64,000 bases of DNA. It comes from PALSA-350 sp963794165. GTDB lineage: Bacteria > Acidobacteriota > Terriglobia > Terriglobales > Acidobacteriaceae. The translations under genes and the position numbers were made by a program. Positions within the stretch are counted from its first letter, which is position 1, and each line of letters opens with the position of its first letter. Below are positions 34,979 to 42,887 of the stretch, piece by piece. Below the pieces are notes generated by a model that ran no database searches, was not told the origin of the DNA, and saw only the letters and a program-made list of their open reading frames with translations. The stretch covers positions 558,001 to 622,000 of the forward strand of contig CAWCCT010000009.1 of the NCBI GenBank assembly GCA_963794165.1, in the 5' to 3' direction.

Positions 34979-35283
34979 TGGTGAAACTGCAGATCCCTCC
35001 ACGGCACGCCGGGACAGGTCGGCTTCGCTCGGGATGACAAAGGGGAGGGTGGCGCCCCCATGGAGAGCAGTCGCTGATGAATGGCATCCGTTCGCTTGGC
35101 GAAGAGTGTGGTGATGCCGTCACCCTGCTGTTGAGTGAAGAGCAGCGGAGCAGAGTTTGGTCGCGCGCCACAAGCCTTTCACGCAGCAACTGCTCTCCAT
35201 GGGGGCGCCACCCTCCCCTTTGTCATTCCCCGAGTGAAGCCGACCTGTCCCGGCGTGCCGTGGAGGGATCTGCAGTTTCACTC
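34979..35283. repeat. Long imperfect inverted repeat, MITE-like
   Basis: Two arms of about 100 bp (34979-35077 and 35183-35283) are near-perfect inverted copies around a 105-bp centre without a gene. Shared blocks include GAAACTGCAGATCCCTCC, GGCACGCCGGGACAGG and AGGGGAGGGTGGCGCC. No flanking target duplication is obvious. The element fills the gap between the DHH gene and the FAH-family gene. Confidence 0.8.
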
Positions 35284-35317
35284 GATCTCAAATCAATGCC
35301 CAGGGTAGACTCCACCA

Positions 35318-36151
35318 ATGAAACTTTATCGGGCAGCCGGCGGCTACATAGTGGAGCATCAGAACCGATTCTATGGAGGCGCGGACACGCCTTGGGATCA
35401 ACTGGTCATCCGCGAGGACCTCGAAACCCATTTGGCAAAAAACCTCCCGCAGCCAATGGAGGCCGCCTCATTCGCAGATATCGAGCACCTACTCGTGGCG
35501 CCCATCGGGAGTCAGGAAGTATGGGCTTCCGGGGTCACGTACTACCGCAGCCGCAACGCGCGCATGGAGGAAGCGAAGACCGCCGGCGGCGGCGATTTCT
35601 ACGATCGCGTGTACGCTGCGGAACGTCCCGAGCTTTTCATGAAGGCTACACCCAATCGCGTGGTCGGCCATCGCGGCAAAGTTGCCATAAGGAAAGATGC
35701 GACCTGGTCCGTGCCGGAGCCCGAACTGACCCTCCTGGCCAGTCCCGGAGGAAACATCGTGGGCTATACCATCGGCAACGACATGAGCTCGCGCGACATC
35801 GAGGGCGAGAACCCTTTGTACCTGCCGCAAGCCAAGGTCTATGACCGAAGTTGTGCCCTGGGCCCGGGAATACTTCTCGCCGGTGAACCGATCCCAACCT
35901 CGACCGAAATTAGCATGGAGATTCTGCGCGCCGGCAAAACCGTCTTTTCCGGCTCAACGGCGCTTACTGAGCTGAAACGTAAGTTCAGTACCCTGCTTGA
36001 ATATCTCTATCGCGACAATGGATTTCCCCACGGCTGCTTCTTACTCACCGGGACCGGCATCGTACCCCCTGATGAGTTCACCCTCCAGCGACACGATGAA
36101 ATACACATCGCCATCACCGGCATCGGCACGCTGGTCAACACGGTAGGTTAA
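35318..36151 (+). CDS. Fumarylacetoacetate hydrolase (FAH) family protein
   Basis: This is a 277-residue protein of the FAH superfamily, which cleaves C-C bonds in beta-diketo acids or related substrates. The metal site is visible in PEPELTLLASPGG and GYTIGNDMSSRDIEGENPLY, and the C-terminal block TGTGIVPPDEFTLQ is typical. True fumarylacetoacetases are longer (about 420 residues), so this member may act on another diketo acid. Because hpd and phhA lie within 3 kb, a role in aromatic amino acid breakdown is reasonable. It is read alone on the plus strand, just after a large inverted repeat. Confidence 0.82.
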   Translation: MKLYRAAGGYIVEHQNRFYGGADTPWDQLVIREDLETHLAKNLPQPMEAASFADIEHLLVAPIGSQEVWASGVTYYRSRNARMEEAKTAGGGDFYDRVYAAERPELFMKATPNRVVGHRGKVAIRKDATWSVPEPELTLLASPGGNIVGYTIGNDMSSRDIEGENPLYLPQAKVYDRSCALGPGILLAGEPIPTSTEISMEILRAGKTVFSGSTALTELKRKFSTLLEYLYRDNGFPHGCFLLTGTGIVPPDEFTLQRHDEIHIAITGIGTLVNTVG

Positions 36152-36718
36152 CTACGATTTGGGGGCGCTGATCTTGTAGGTGAGCTTGTCGGATTCGAAC
36201 CTGCCGCCGGGTACCGCAATCCCAGCGTCCTTTAGCTTCTCATCGTCCGCCGGGGTCGCGCTGGGCCCGTCGTAAATCACGCGGAATTCATAGGTCCCGT
36301 GCGCGTTGGCATCCACGCCCATCGCCAGCGGACGCCTGGCCTCATAGTTCTGGCCGGCTTTCAGCGTTAGCCAATTCTTTGCCCGCTCACGAATATCCGC
36401 TAGCCCGCTGCCATCCACTTCCAGACCGCAATCGACGGCCGCCTGCGGCTGGCTCGAATTTTCAGGGATGAACTTGACCTCCAGCGAAAACGCTCCAGGC
36501 GCGCTCTTGCATAGCAGCGGAGGGTCGGGGATCCGCAACAGATGACCCGACTGGTTGAGCATGTGGATCACCAGGATCGGCTGCTGCTCGGGCGCCGCCA
36601 TGTCCAGGGCAGCCGTCAACTTCAGGTCCGCTTTATTGGTCTGCTTGCCGCCAGCGCCTGACACCATCAGCATCACCGTCAGTCCGACTGCGGGCAGAGT
36701 TCGCATAGGGACCCTCAA
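36152..36718 (-). CDS. Secreted hypothetical protein
   Basis: This is a 188-residue protein with a probable signal peptide (basic start MRVPMRTLP, hydrophobic residues about 8-24). The rest looks beta-rich and globular, with two cysteines (PPLLCKSAPG and AVDCGLEV) that could form a disulfide in the periplasm. I recognise no family. It is convergent with the FAH gene, the two stops being adjacent. The signal peptide and coding pattern support a real gene. Confidence 0.6.
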   Translation of the reverse strand: MRVPMRTLPAVGLTVMLMVSGAGGKQTNKADLKLTAALDMAAPEQQPILVIHMLNQSGHLLRIPDPPLLCKSAPGAFSLEVKFIPENSSQPQAAVDCGLEVDGSGLADIRERAKNWLTLKAGQNYEARRPLAMGVDANAHGTYEFRVIYDGPSATPADDEKLKDAGIAVPGGRFESDKLTYKISAPKS

Positions 36719-36755
36719 GCTACGATCCTAGTACATTTCTTCGCCGCGTTATAGA

Positions 36756-37373
36756 TCAGCCGGGCCGCTGGAGCTCGAACCGATCCGTAGTGCGCGCGTA
36801 GGTGGAACCTGCCATGCGGCCGACTGCGCGCAGCTTGTCAGGATCAATGCGGAAGGCTTCGATGTAGTTCTCATCGACATGAAAACGCAGCACTTCGCCC
36901 AGAACCACGCTACCGCCGAGTGGCCGGTCGCTTACCTGCACCACCTGAAGCAGCCGGCACTCCATCTGTACATGGCTTTCTGCCACCCGCGCTGGCTTGA
37001 CCAGCTCACTTGCAATTGGCGTCAACCCTGAAAGCTCGAATTCGTCTACCTCCGGACCAACAGTGGCCGCGGTGGCATTCATGCGCTCGACAAACTCCTC
37101 CGACACAATGTTGACCACAAACTCCCGCGTTGCCATGACGTTGCGCAGCGTGTCCTTCGCCGTCGGCGGAAGCGGACGCAGCATAGGGCAAAACACAACC
37201 ACCGGTGGATTCGCGCTACACGCGGTGAAATAGCTGAAGGGCGCGAGATTCCTGACATTGGCCTCGTCCACCGAGGAGACCAGGGCGATCGGCCGTGGCA
37301 CGATCGACCCGATCATCAGTTTGTAGATGTCCCCGGCGGAATGGTTCGCGGGATCGAACGCCAACATGCTCAA
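36756..37373 (-). CDS. Flavin reductase-like, FMN-binding split-barrel protein
   Basis: This is a 205-residue flavin reductase-like protein with the FMN-binding split-barrel. Typical features are IVPRPIALVSSVDEANVRNLAPFSYF near the N terminus (given in parts: IVPRPIALVSS, then NLAPFSYF) and CPMLRPLPPTAKDTLRN. Such proteins bind FMN and often supply reduced flavin or act on aromatic substrates. Its ATG overlaps the hpd stop (37370-37373), so it is translationally coupled to the tyrosine-degradation enzyme. The electron partner is unknown. Confidence 0.83.
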   Translation of the reverse strand: MSMLAFDPANHSAGDIYKLMIGSIVPRPIALVSSVDEANVRNLAPFSYFTACSANPPVVVFCPMLRPLPPTAKDTLRNVMATREFVVNIVSEEFVERMNATAATVGPEVDEFELSGLTPIASELVKPARVAESHVQMECRLLQVVQVSDRPLGGSVVLGEVLRFHVDENYIEAFRIDPDKLRAVGRMAGSTYARTTDRFELQRPG

Positions 37374-38494
37374 AGGTTGCCGCGCTCCTCCTGCTCGCGC
37401 TCAATGGCTTCGAAGAGAGCTTTGAAGTTGCCCTTCCCGAAGCTGCGGCTCCCCTTGCGCTGGATGATCTCGAAAAACAGGGTCGGCCGGTCCTCTACTG
37501 GCCGGGTGAAGATCTGCAGCATGTACCCCTCGTCATCACGGTCGACCAGGATGCCGAGTTTCTCCAGCTCCTCAACCGGTTCCTCAATGCGGCCGGTGCG
37601 CGCCTGCAACTGCTGATAGTAGGAGTGGGGCACACGAAGGAACTCAATGCCCTGCGCCTGCATGCGGCTCACCGTGTGCACGATGTCGTCGGTGGCCAGG
37701 GCAATATGCTGGACTCCCGGCCCGTGGTGGAACTCCAGATACTCTTCGATCTGGGATTTCCTCCGCCCCTCTGCCGGCTCATTAAGGGGGAATTTGACTC
37801 GCCCATTGCCATTGGCCATCACCTTCGACATCAACGCCGAATATTCGGTAGAGATGTCCTTATCGTCAAAGTGTTGATACAGCGAAAAACCCATCACCGT
37901 GGCGTAGAAGTCTACCCAGCGGTTCATCTCATTCCAGCCCACATTGCCGACTACATGGTCCACATGCAACAGCCCCGTGGGGCGCGCCAGGTGGTCTTTG
38001 CCTTTGCTAACGAACCCGGGCAGAAACGGGCCATGATAATTTTTGCGTTCGACAAAAGTGTGGATGGTGTCGCCATAGATGGCGATGGAAGCCATCCTCG
38101 TACTGCCATGCTCATCGGCCGATTCAAACGGCTCCTGCACGCTGCGTGCGCCTCGCCGCGTGGTCTCTCTCCACGCCTGCCGGGCATCGTCTACCCACAG
38201 GGCAACATCGCGAACCCCGTCGCCGTGAAGACGGATGTGCTCTGCGACCTCGTTGTCCGGCCGCAAAGGGGTGGTAAGTACGAAGCGAATCTTGCCTTGT
38301 TGCAAGACGTAAGAAGCGCGATCGCGCTGGCCGGTTTCGGGGCCCGCGTACGCTATCAGGCTGAAGCCCATGGCCATGCGATAAAAGTAGGAAGCCTGGC
38401 GGGCGTTACCAACGTAAAACTCAACGTAATCAGTGCCGTTCAGTTGCAGGAGATCCTGGGCAGTCTGTGGTTCTTGGTGCGTAAGAGTGGTCAT
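37370..38494 (-). CDS. hpd: 4-Hydroxyphenylpyruvate dioxygenase
   Basis: This 374-residue enzyme turns 4-hydroxyphenylpyruvate into homogentisate, the second step of tyrosine breakdown. The iron ligands are H180 (LLHVDHVVGNV), H263 (GVQHIALATDD) and E342 (TLFFEIIQR), all in the usual C-terminal vicinal-oxygen-chelate domain. The N-terminal domain and C-terminal GKGNFKALFEAIE end are conserved. It is followed in the same transcript by a coupled flavin-reductase-like gene and is divergent from phhA, which makes tyrosine, so the pathway is physically clustered. Confidence 0.95.
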   Translation of the reverse strand: MTTLTHQEPQTAQDLLQLNGTDYVEFYVGNARQASYFYRMAMGFSLIAYAGPETGQRDRASYVLQQGKIRFVLTTPLRPDNEVAEHIRLHGDGVRDVALWVDDARQAWRETTRRGARSVQEPFESADEHGSTRMASIAIYGDTIHTFVERKNYHGPFLPGFVSKGKDHLARPTGLLHVDHVVGNVGWNEMNRWVDFYATVMGFSLYQHFDDKDISTEYSALMSKVMANGNGRVKFPLNEPAEGRRKSQIEEYLEFHHGPGVQHIALATDDIVHTVSRMQAQGIEFLRVPHSYYQQLQARTGRIEEPVEELEKLGILVDRDDEGYMLQIFTRPVEDRPTLFFEIIQRKGSRSFGKGNFKALFEAIEREQEERGNL

Positions 38495-38709
38495 AAACCT
38501 TGCGTTACTCCTTGGGTCGCCCTTGCTTAAGAGTTTGTGCCTCTTCAGGGCCGGAAGAAAGATATACCTTCAGGGAGGTACTTGGATAGGCCCCAGAAGG
38601 TAGGATTAACTGAGTAAACATTAGTCGCTCTGCAACTTGTTTGGATGCGCCGCAGAGTGTATTTGCTCTGAAACGCGTCTTATATCTGGAGGGGAGCAGG
38701 AGGAGGATC

Positions 38710-39465
38710 ATGGCGATCGGTTCAGCAACGCTAGGGGCAGCCGAGCCTTTCCTGATCCAGCAGGACTGGACGGCCTATACCCCCGAGCAACATCAAACCT
38801 GGGCGGAACTGGTAGGCCGTCGCATGCCTCAGATAGAGGCGCATGCTTGCGAGGAATATCTGCAGGGTTTTCAGCAGATTGGCCTCAGAACCGACCTGAT
38901 TCCGAACCTGGCCGATGTGAATCAACGGCTTAGGCCCCGGAGCGGCTGGCAGGCGACCCCCGTGAGCGGCTTTCTTCCTCCGGACGCGTTCTTTGCCATG
39001 CTGGCTGCCCGCCAGTTTCCTACCACCACCTGGCTGCGCAGCCGGGAATCGCTCGCCTACATTCCGGAACCGGATATCTTCCACGACGTCTTCGGTCACG
39101 TCCCCATGCACGCGCACCCGGTCTTTGCCGACTTCCTGCAGCATTATGGGGCGGTGTGCGCGGCCCTGACCGACAAGGACGCCCTGGAAAAGATGGGGCG
39201 CCTGTTCTGGTTTACGGTCGAATTTGGGGTGATCCGGCAGAAGGGGCGGTATCGGCTTTACGGAAGCGGTCTCATCTCATCCCAGGGCGAATCCACTTAT
39301 GTGATCGAAGGTGGGCCGGAAATCAGGGACTTCGATGTGGACCAGGTTCTGAACCAGCAGTTTTCCACCTCGGAAATGCAGCCGGTTCTCTACGCGGTCG
39401 AGTCCTTTGACCAAATCTATGAGGCCACGCGCGAGGCCGAGAAGCGGCTCTGTCCCACCCGTTAG
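38710..39465 (+). CDS. phhA: Phenylalanine 4-monooxygenase
   Basis: This is a 251-residue bacterial phenylalanine hydroxylase, converting phenylalanine to tyrosine with tetrahydropterin and iron. The iron triad is H125 and H130 (DIFHDVFGHVPMH) and E171 (WFTVEFGV). AGGAGG lies directly before the ATG at 38710, deciding the start against upstream in-frame ATGs. The length matches single-domain bacterial enzymes lacking the regulatory ACT domain. It is divergent from hpd with a 215-bp shared control region, and together they feed phenylalanine to homogentisate. Confidence 0.95.
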   Translation: MAIGSATLGAAEPFLIQQDWTAYTPEQHQTWAELVGRRMPQIEAHACEEYLQGFQQIGLRTDLIPNLADVNQRLRPRSGWQATPVSGFLPPDAFFAMLAARQFPTTTWLRSRESLAYIPEPDIFHDVFGHVPMHAHPVFADFLQHYGAVCAALTDKDALEKMGRLFWFTVEFGVIRQKGRYRLYGSGLISSQGESTYVIEGGPEIRDFDVDQVLNQQFSTSEMQPVLYAVESFDQIYEATREAEKRLCPTR

Positions 39466-39552
39466 ACACCCGGCGTCAATTGTCGCGAACGGAGCTTATT
39501 TTCTTCAGATTGTCACGGGCAATGGTGCACAATTTCTGTAGGAGGGGGTTTC

Positions 39553-40224
39553 TTGCCGCGCATCCACTTTCAGCAGCAGCTCGCCGCGCTCAAAGACAAA
39601 TTGCTGGCCATGGCTGCGCTTTCTCAGCAAGCCGTGATCTCCTCTGTGGATGCGTACCTGCAGCGTGATGCAGGCCTGTGCCAGTATGTTCGGGAGAACG
39701 AGACCGCCATCAACGCGGCACAGCGGGAAGTGGACGAGATGGCCTATGAGTTGCTGGCTCAGGAACAGCCGATGGCCATTGACCTGCGCTTTATCCTCGC
39801 CGTAATCAAGATCAACGGTGATTTGGAGCGGGTTGGCGATCAGTCCATGAGCATTGCCATCCGCACCCAGGAATTGCTCGATTATCCGGCCGCCGAGTTG
39901 CCCGTGGACATCGCGTGCATGGGCGAATATGCCTCACGCATGGTTCGTTCGGCCATCCAGGCCCTGCTCGACGCCGACGCTCAGTTCGCTGACGCGGTCG
40001 TAGTCATGGATGACGAGATCGATCGGATGAATCGCGTCGCCCGCGGCGAGCTCATGAAAGTCATGGAGGAGCAGCCGGAAATCAGCTTACAGGCCCTCAA
40101 TGCGATCATCATCGCTCGCGCCCTCGAACGGATTGCCGACCACGCCACCAACATCTCCCGGGATGTCATCTTCTGGATCCGCGGCGCCGACATACGCCAC
40201 CAGGTAAGTACCGCCATCGACTGA
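39553..40224 (+). CDS. phoU: Phosphate signalling protein PhoU
   Basis: This 223-residue all-helical protein has the two PhoU three-helix repeats, each with the metal-binding acidic stretch (EVDEMAYELLAQEQPMAIDLRF in part, and ARALERIADHATNIS in the second). PhoU links the Pst phosphate transporter with the PhoR sensor and damps phosphate uptake. Here no pst, phoR or phoB genes are adjacent, so it is separated from its usual operon. Translation starts at TTG 39553, with GGAGGGGG upstream. A REP-like element and a long leader region follow. Confidence 0.92.
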   Translation: MPRIHFQQQLAALKDKLLAMAALSQQAVISSVDAYLQRDAGLCQYVRENETAINAAQREVDEMAYELLAQEQPMAIDLRFILAVIKINGDLERVGDQSMSIAIRTQELLDYPAAELPVDIACMGEYASRMVRSAIQALLDADAQFADAVVVMDDEIDRMNRVARGELMKVMEEQPEISLQALNAIIIARALERIADHATNISRDVIFWIRGADIRHQVSTAID

Positions 40225-40270
40225 GCGACCGGGCTGCCGGTTCGAGAGCGCTAATTCCCAGACGAAGGAC

Positions 40271-40315
40271 GGGTGCCCCACATCTCGCTGGTTTTTCGCG
40301 AGATGTGGGATACCG
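40271..40315 (+). repeat. REP-like palindromic element, copy 5
   Basis: This copy has the intact stem CCCACATCTCGC / GCGAGATGTGGG and the loop variant TGGTTTTTC. Its end is ATACCGCC rather than ATACCACG. A weaker inverted pair, CAGACGAAGGACGGGT (from 40259) and ACCCTTCGTTTCTG (40351-40364), surrounds it. It follows the phoU stop by 46 bp. Confidence 0.85.
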
Positions 40316-40524
40316 CCAATGTCTACCGATCAATGAATCGGATGTATCGGACCCTTCGTTTCTGAACCCGCGAGGCATTCTTCACTGCCATGTATTGACT
40401 TGATCCCCCTGCAGGATTACGGTTGATGCATGTACCTCTACTGCCAGCGTAGCGCTTGTTGTCGCGTGATCCCATCCGGCCGTAGGGGTCCGTCCTAGAG
40501 AATCCAGCAGCATCATCTTCGGAG

Positions 40525-40564
40525 CCCGGGTGTCGGATCAGCGACGCGCCGGGTTTTTCGTTTT
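40525..40564 (+). terminator. Intrinsic terminator / attenuator in the reductase leader
   Basis: The stem CCCGGGTGTCG (40525-40535) pairs with CGACGCGCCGGG (40542-40553) around the loop GATCAG, followed by TTTTTCGTTTT. It ends about 16 bases before the reductase ATG, too far from phoU to be its ordinary terminator, so control by attenuation is likely. An alternative pairing of GGGGTCCG (40485-40492) with CGGAGCCC (40520-40527), one mismatch, would break the terminator stem. Confidence 0.65.
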
Positions 40565-40579
40565 ATGGAGAAAAAATAG

Positions 40580-42274
40580 ATGGCCGAGGTTAAGGAAACG
40601 AAAGCCCAGCGCATGGAACGGCTCAAGCGGGAGAAGAACCCGTGGGAGGCCTTCGATGATGTGCGGTCCTTCGCTGCTGCCGGCAGAGAATCAGTAACTC
40701 CGGAATGGGCCTCGGCTTATTTCAAATGGTGGGGCGTCTATACCCAGGGAGATGGGGCGGGCGCGCTCGGCGGCAAGGGTGGGGAAGGCAAGGCCACCGA
40801 GTATTTCATGATGCGCATCGCGCTCCCCAACGGTGTTGCTTCCGCGGACCAGATACAAGTGATCGCGGACATTGCCGCCAAACACGGCCGCGACTTGGTC
40901 GACATTACCGTGCGTCAAGCCATTCAACTGCACTGGCTGACCATCGAAGCCTTGCCGGAGATTATCGAACGGCTGGACGCTGCCGGGCTGTCCCCCAAAG
41001 GCGCCTGCGGCGATGTAGCCCGCAATGTAACCGGCTGTCCGTTGGCCGGCTTGGATGCGGACGAAGTTCTGGATGCCTCACCCTTCGCCTTGGCTGCGGC
41101 GGGAGAAATAAACGGCAATTCAGAGCTCTACAATCTCCCGCGGAAATTCAAAGTCTCGATTACCGGCTGCTCGGTGTGGTGTTCCTACCCTGAGATCAAC
41201 GACATCGGCTTGACCCCCGCCGTGCGGTCGAACGGCAACGGGCGCGAAGTGGGATTCTCAGTGCGCGTGGGCGGTGGTCTCTCCGCCGATCCGCACCTGG
41301 CGGTACGCCTGAACGCCTTCGTGCAACAACACCAGGCCGTCGAAGTGGTGCGCAAGATTACCGAGCTCTTTCGCGATCAGCAGGGGTTGCGCGAAAGCCG
41401 CGACCGGGCACGCATGAAACACCTGTTCCTCCGCGAAGGGTGGACCGCCGAGACCTTTCTGGCGGAATTGAACCGGCGCCTCGGCTATCAACTCGACCCG
41501 GCGGTGGAAGAAGTAATGCCTAATGACATTTATCGCGATCATGTGGGCATCCACCGGCAGAAGCAGGAGGGGCTCTGCTACGTGGGCCTTTCCGTATTGC
41601 GCGGGCGCATGACCGCCGCCCAGCTGAGCGCCGTGGCCGAGCTGGCGACCCGCTATGGCAACGGTCAGCTGCGCACGACCGTCATGCAGAACCTGCTGGT
41701 GGTCAACGTGCCTGCAAATAGAGCCCGCGAGCTAGCCCGGGAACTCGAGGCCCTCGGCTTGCCAGTGGAGGGCTCTGCGTTTTGGCGGGGCGCGATTGCC
41801 TGCACCGGCAGCGAGTTCTGCAAGCTGGCAATCACCGAGACCAAGGGCTTCACGCGCTGGATTGTCGACGAGCTCGAAGAGCGGCTCCCGGGTTTTGACC
41901 AGCAGCTTAAGCTGCATGTGACCGGCTGTCCCAATAGTTGCGGTCAGCATTGGATTGCCGACATCGGGATGGAAGGCAAAAAGATCAAGCACCAAGGCAA
42001 GCTGGAGGACGCCTACTACTTCTGCGTTGGCGGCTCCGTAGGCCTGCATCAGCAGATCGCTAGACCTGTCGGCTACCGTTGCCTGGCAACAGAAGTACCG
42101 GATGCGCTGGAGCGCCTGCTGGGTGGGTACCTGCAGGCGCGTAAGCCGGGAGAAAACCTGCGCGCTTACTTTGCCCGCAGCAGTGACGAGGAGTTGCGGG
42201 AGCAGCTTGCCGGCGCGGTGCTCGAGGCTGTTACCCGGGATGCCGCACCAGTCGGGGGAAAACATCTTGAGTGA
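40580..42274 (+). CDS. Siroheme nitrite/sulfite reductase (ferredoxin type)
   Basis: This 564-residue enzyme performs six-electron reduction of sulfite to sulfide or nitrite to ammonia. The coupled 4Fe-4S/siroheme site has CTGSEFC (C-x5-C) and TGCPNSCGQHW (C-x3-C). Two ferredoxin-like half-domains precede each siroheme-binding half (DVARNVTGCPLAGLD; VSITGCSVWCSYPEIND). Sulfite and nitrite forms cannot be told apart here with certainty. The next two genes make siroheme, the cofactor, and overlap in sequence with it, so this is a dedicated operon. A four-codon mini-frame (ATGGAGAAAAAATAG) ends exactly at the reductase ATG, and its GGAG probably serves as ribosome binding site. Confidence 0.92.
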   Translation: MAEVKETKAQRMERLKREKNPWEAFDDVRSFAAAGRESVTPEWASAYFKWWGVYTQGDGAGALGGKGGEGKATEYFMMRIALPNGVASADQIQVIADIAAKHGRDLVDITVRQAIQLHWLTIEALPEIIERLDAAGLSPKGACGDVARNVTGCPLAGLDADEVLDASPFALAAAGEINGNSELYNLPRKFKVSITGCSVWCSYPEINDIGLTPAVRSNGNGREVGFSVRVGGGLSADPHLAVRLNAFVQQHQAVEVVRKITELFRDQQGLRESRDRARMKHLFLREGWTAETFLAELNRRLGYQLDPAVEEVMPNDIYRDHVGIHRQKQEGLCYVGLSVLRGRMTAAQLSAVAELATRYGNGQLRTTVMQNLLVVNVPANRARELARELEALGLPVEGSAFWRGAIACTGSEFCKLAITETKGFTRWIVDELEERLPGFDQQLKLHVTGCPNSCGQHWIADIGMEGKKIKHQGKLEDAYYFCVGGSVGLHQQIARPVGYRCLATEVPDALERLLGGYLQARKPGENLRAYFARSSDEELREQLAGAVLEAVTRDAAPVGGKHLE

Positions 42275-42887
42275 CGGCGCGAGTCTCTTTCCGTTGTTTC
42301 TGAGGTTGGAAGGGAAAAGATGCCTGGTAGTTGGGGCGGGCGAGATTGGCCTGGAGAAGGTCGAAAGCCTGTTGCGCTGCGGAGCTTTCCTCCGCGTGGT
42401 CGCTCCCCACGCAATGGCGCGTGTGCAGCAGTTGAGCGCGAGGGGAGAAATTGAGTGGCTGGCTCGCTGTTATGAACCTGAAGACGCGGACGGTTGTCAT
42501 CTCATCATTGCCGCTACCAGTGATCGCGAAGTGAATCGGGCGGTCTTCGCAGAAGCCTCACGTCGCTCGATCCTCTGCAACACCGCCGATGATCCGCCCT
42601 TATGCGACTTCTTCTTCGCTTCCATCGTGCAGCGCGGCCAGCTGCAGATTGCTATCTCGACCGCCGGCCAGAGCCCCGCGCTGGCGCAGCGTTTGCGCCG
42701 CGAAATCGACGCCCAGCTACCAACCGACGTCGGACCCTGGCTGGCCGAGCTGGGACAGGTGCGCCGCGAGGTCCTGCAAGCGATGCCGGCCGGGGCAGAG
42801 CGCAAGGCCGTCTTGCACGAACTGGCGCATCGCGAGGTTTGCAGCGCGCCTACTTGCCCGGCGCGGGCGAGGCGGGGTCATGAGTAA
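42240..42887 (+). CDS. Precorrin-2 dehydrogenase / sirohydrochlorin ferrochelatase (CysG N-terminal type)
   Basis: This 215-residue protein matches the N-terminal module of CysG (Met8p type), which oxidises precorrin-2 with NAD+ and inserts iron to make siroheme. It has the NAD motif CLVVGAGEIGLEKVESLL and the catalytic region ADDPPLCDFFFASIVQRGQLQIAISTAGQSPALAQ (quoted in parts: ADDPPLCDFFFAS, then STAGQSPALAQ). It overlaps the end of the reductase gene. The start is ATG 42240 or TTG 42267, the latter with GGGGGA upstream. Its own 3' end overlaps cobA by 8 bp, so all three proteins are made together. Confidence 0.9.
   Translation: MPHQSGENILSDGASLFPLFLRLEGKRCLVVGAGEIGLEKVESLLRCGAFLRVVAPHAMARVQQLSARGEIEWLARCYEPEDADGCHLIIAATSDREVNRAVFAEASRRSILCNTADDPPLCDFFFASIVQRGQLQIAISTAGQSPALAQRLRREIDAQLPTDVGPWLAELGQVRREVLQAMPAGAERKAVLHELAHREVCSAPTCPARARRGHE

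Larger units (their letters stand above)
40225..40579 (+). other. Intergenic region: REP-like element and reductase leader
   Basis: These 355 bp between phoU and the sulfite/nitrite reductase gene contain REP copy 5, a possible promoter (TTGACT at 40395-40400 and TACGGT at 40418-40423 with 17-bp spacing), and a leader of about 150 nt ending in a strong terminator hairpin. No credible gene was seen. Confidence 0.6.

Noticed and set aside
35077..35844. Plus-strand frame over the MITE centre and FAH gene
   Set aside because: It runs through the repeat arm and out of frame over the FAH-family gene.
38565..38580. TACCT/AGGTA inverted pair between hpd and phhA
   Set aside because: Arms of only five bases; expected by chance in a 215-bp gap.
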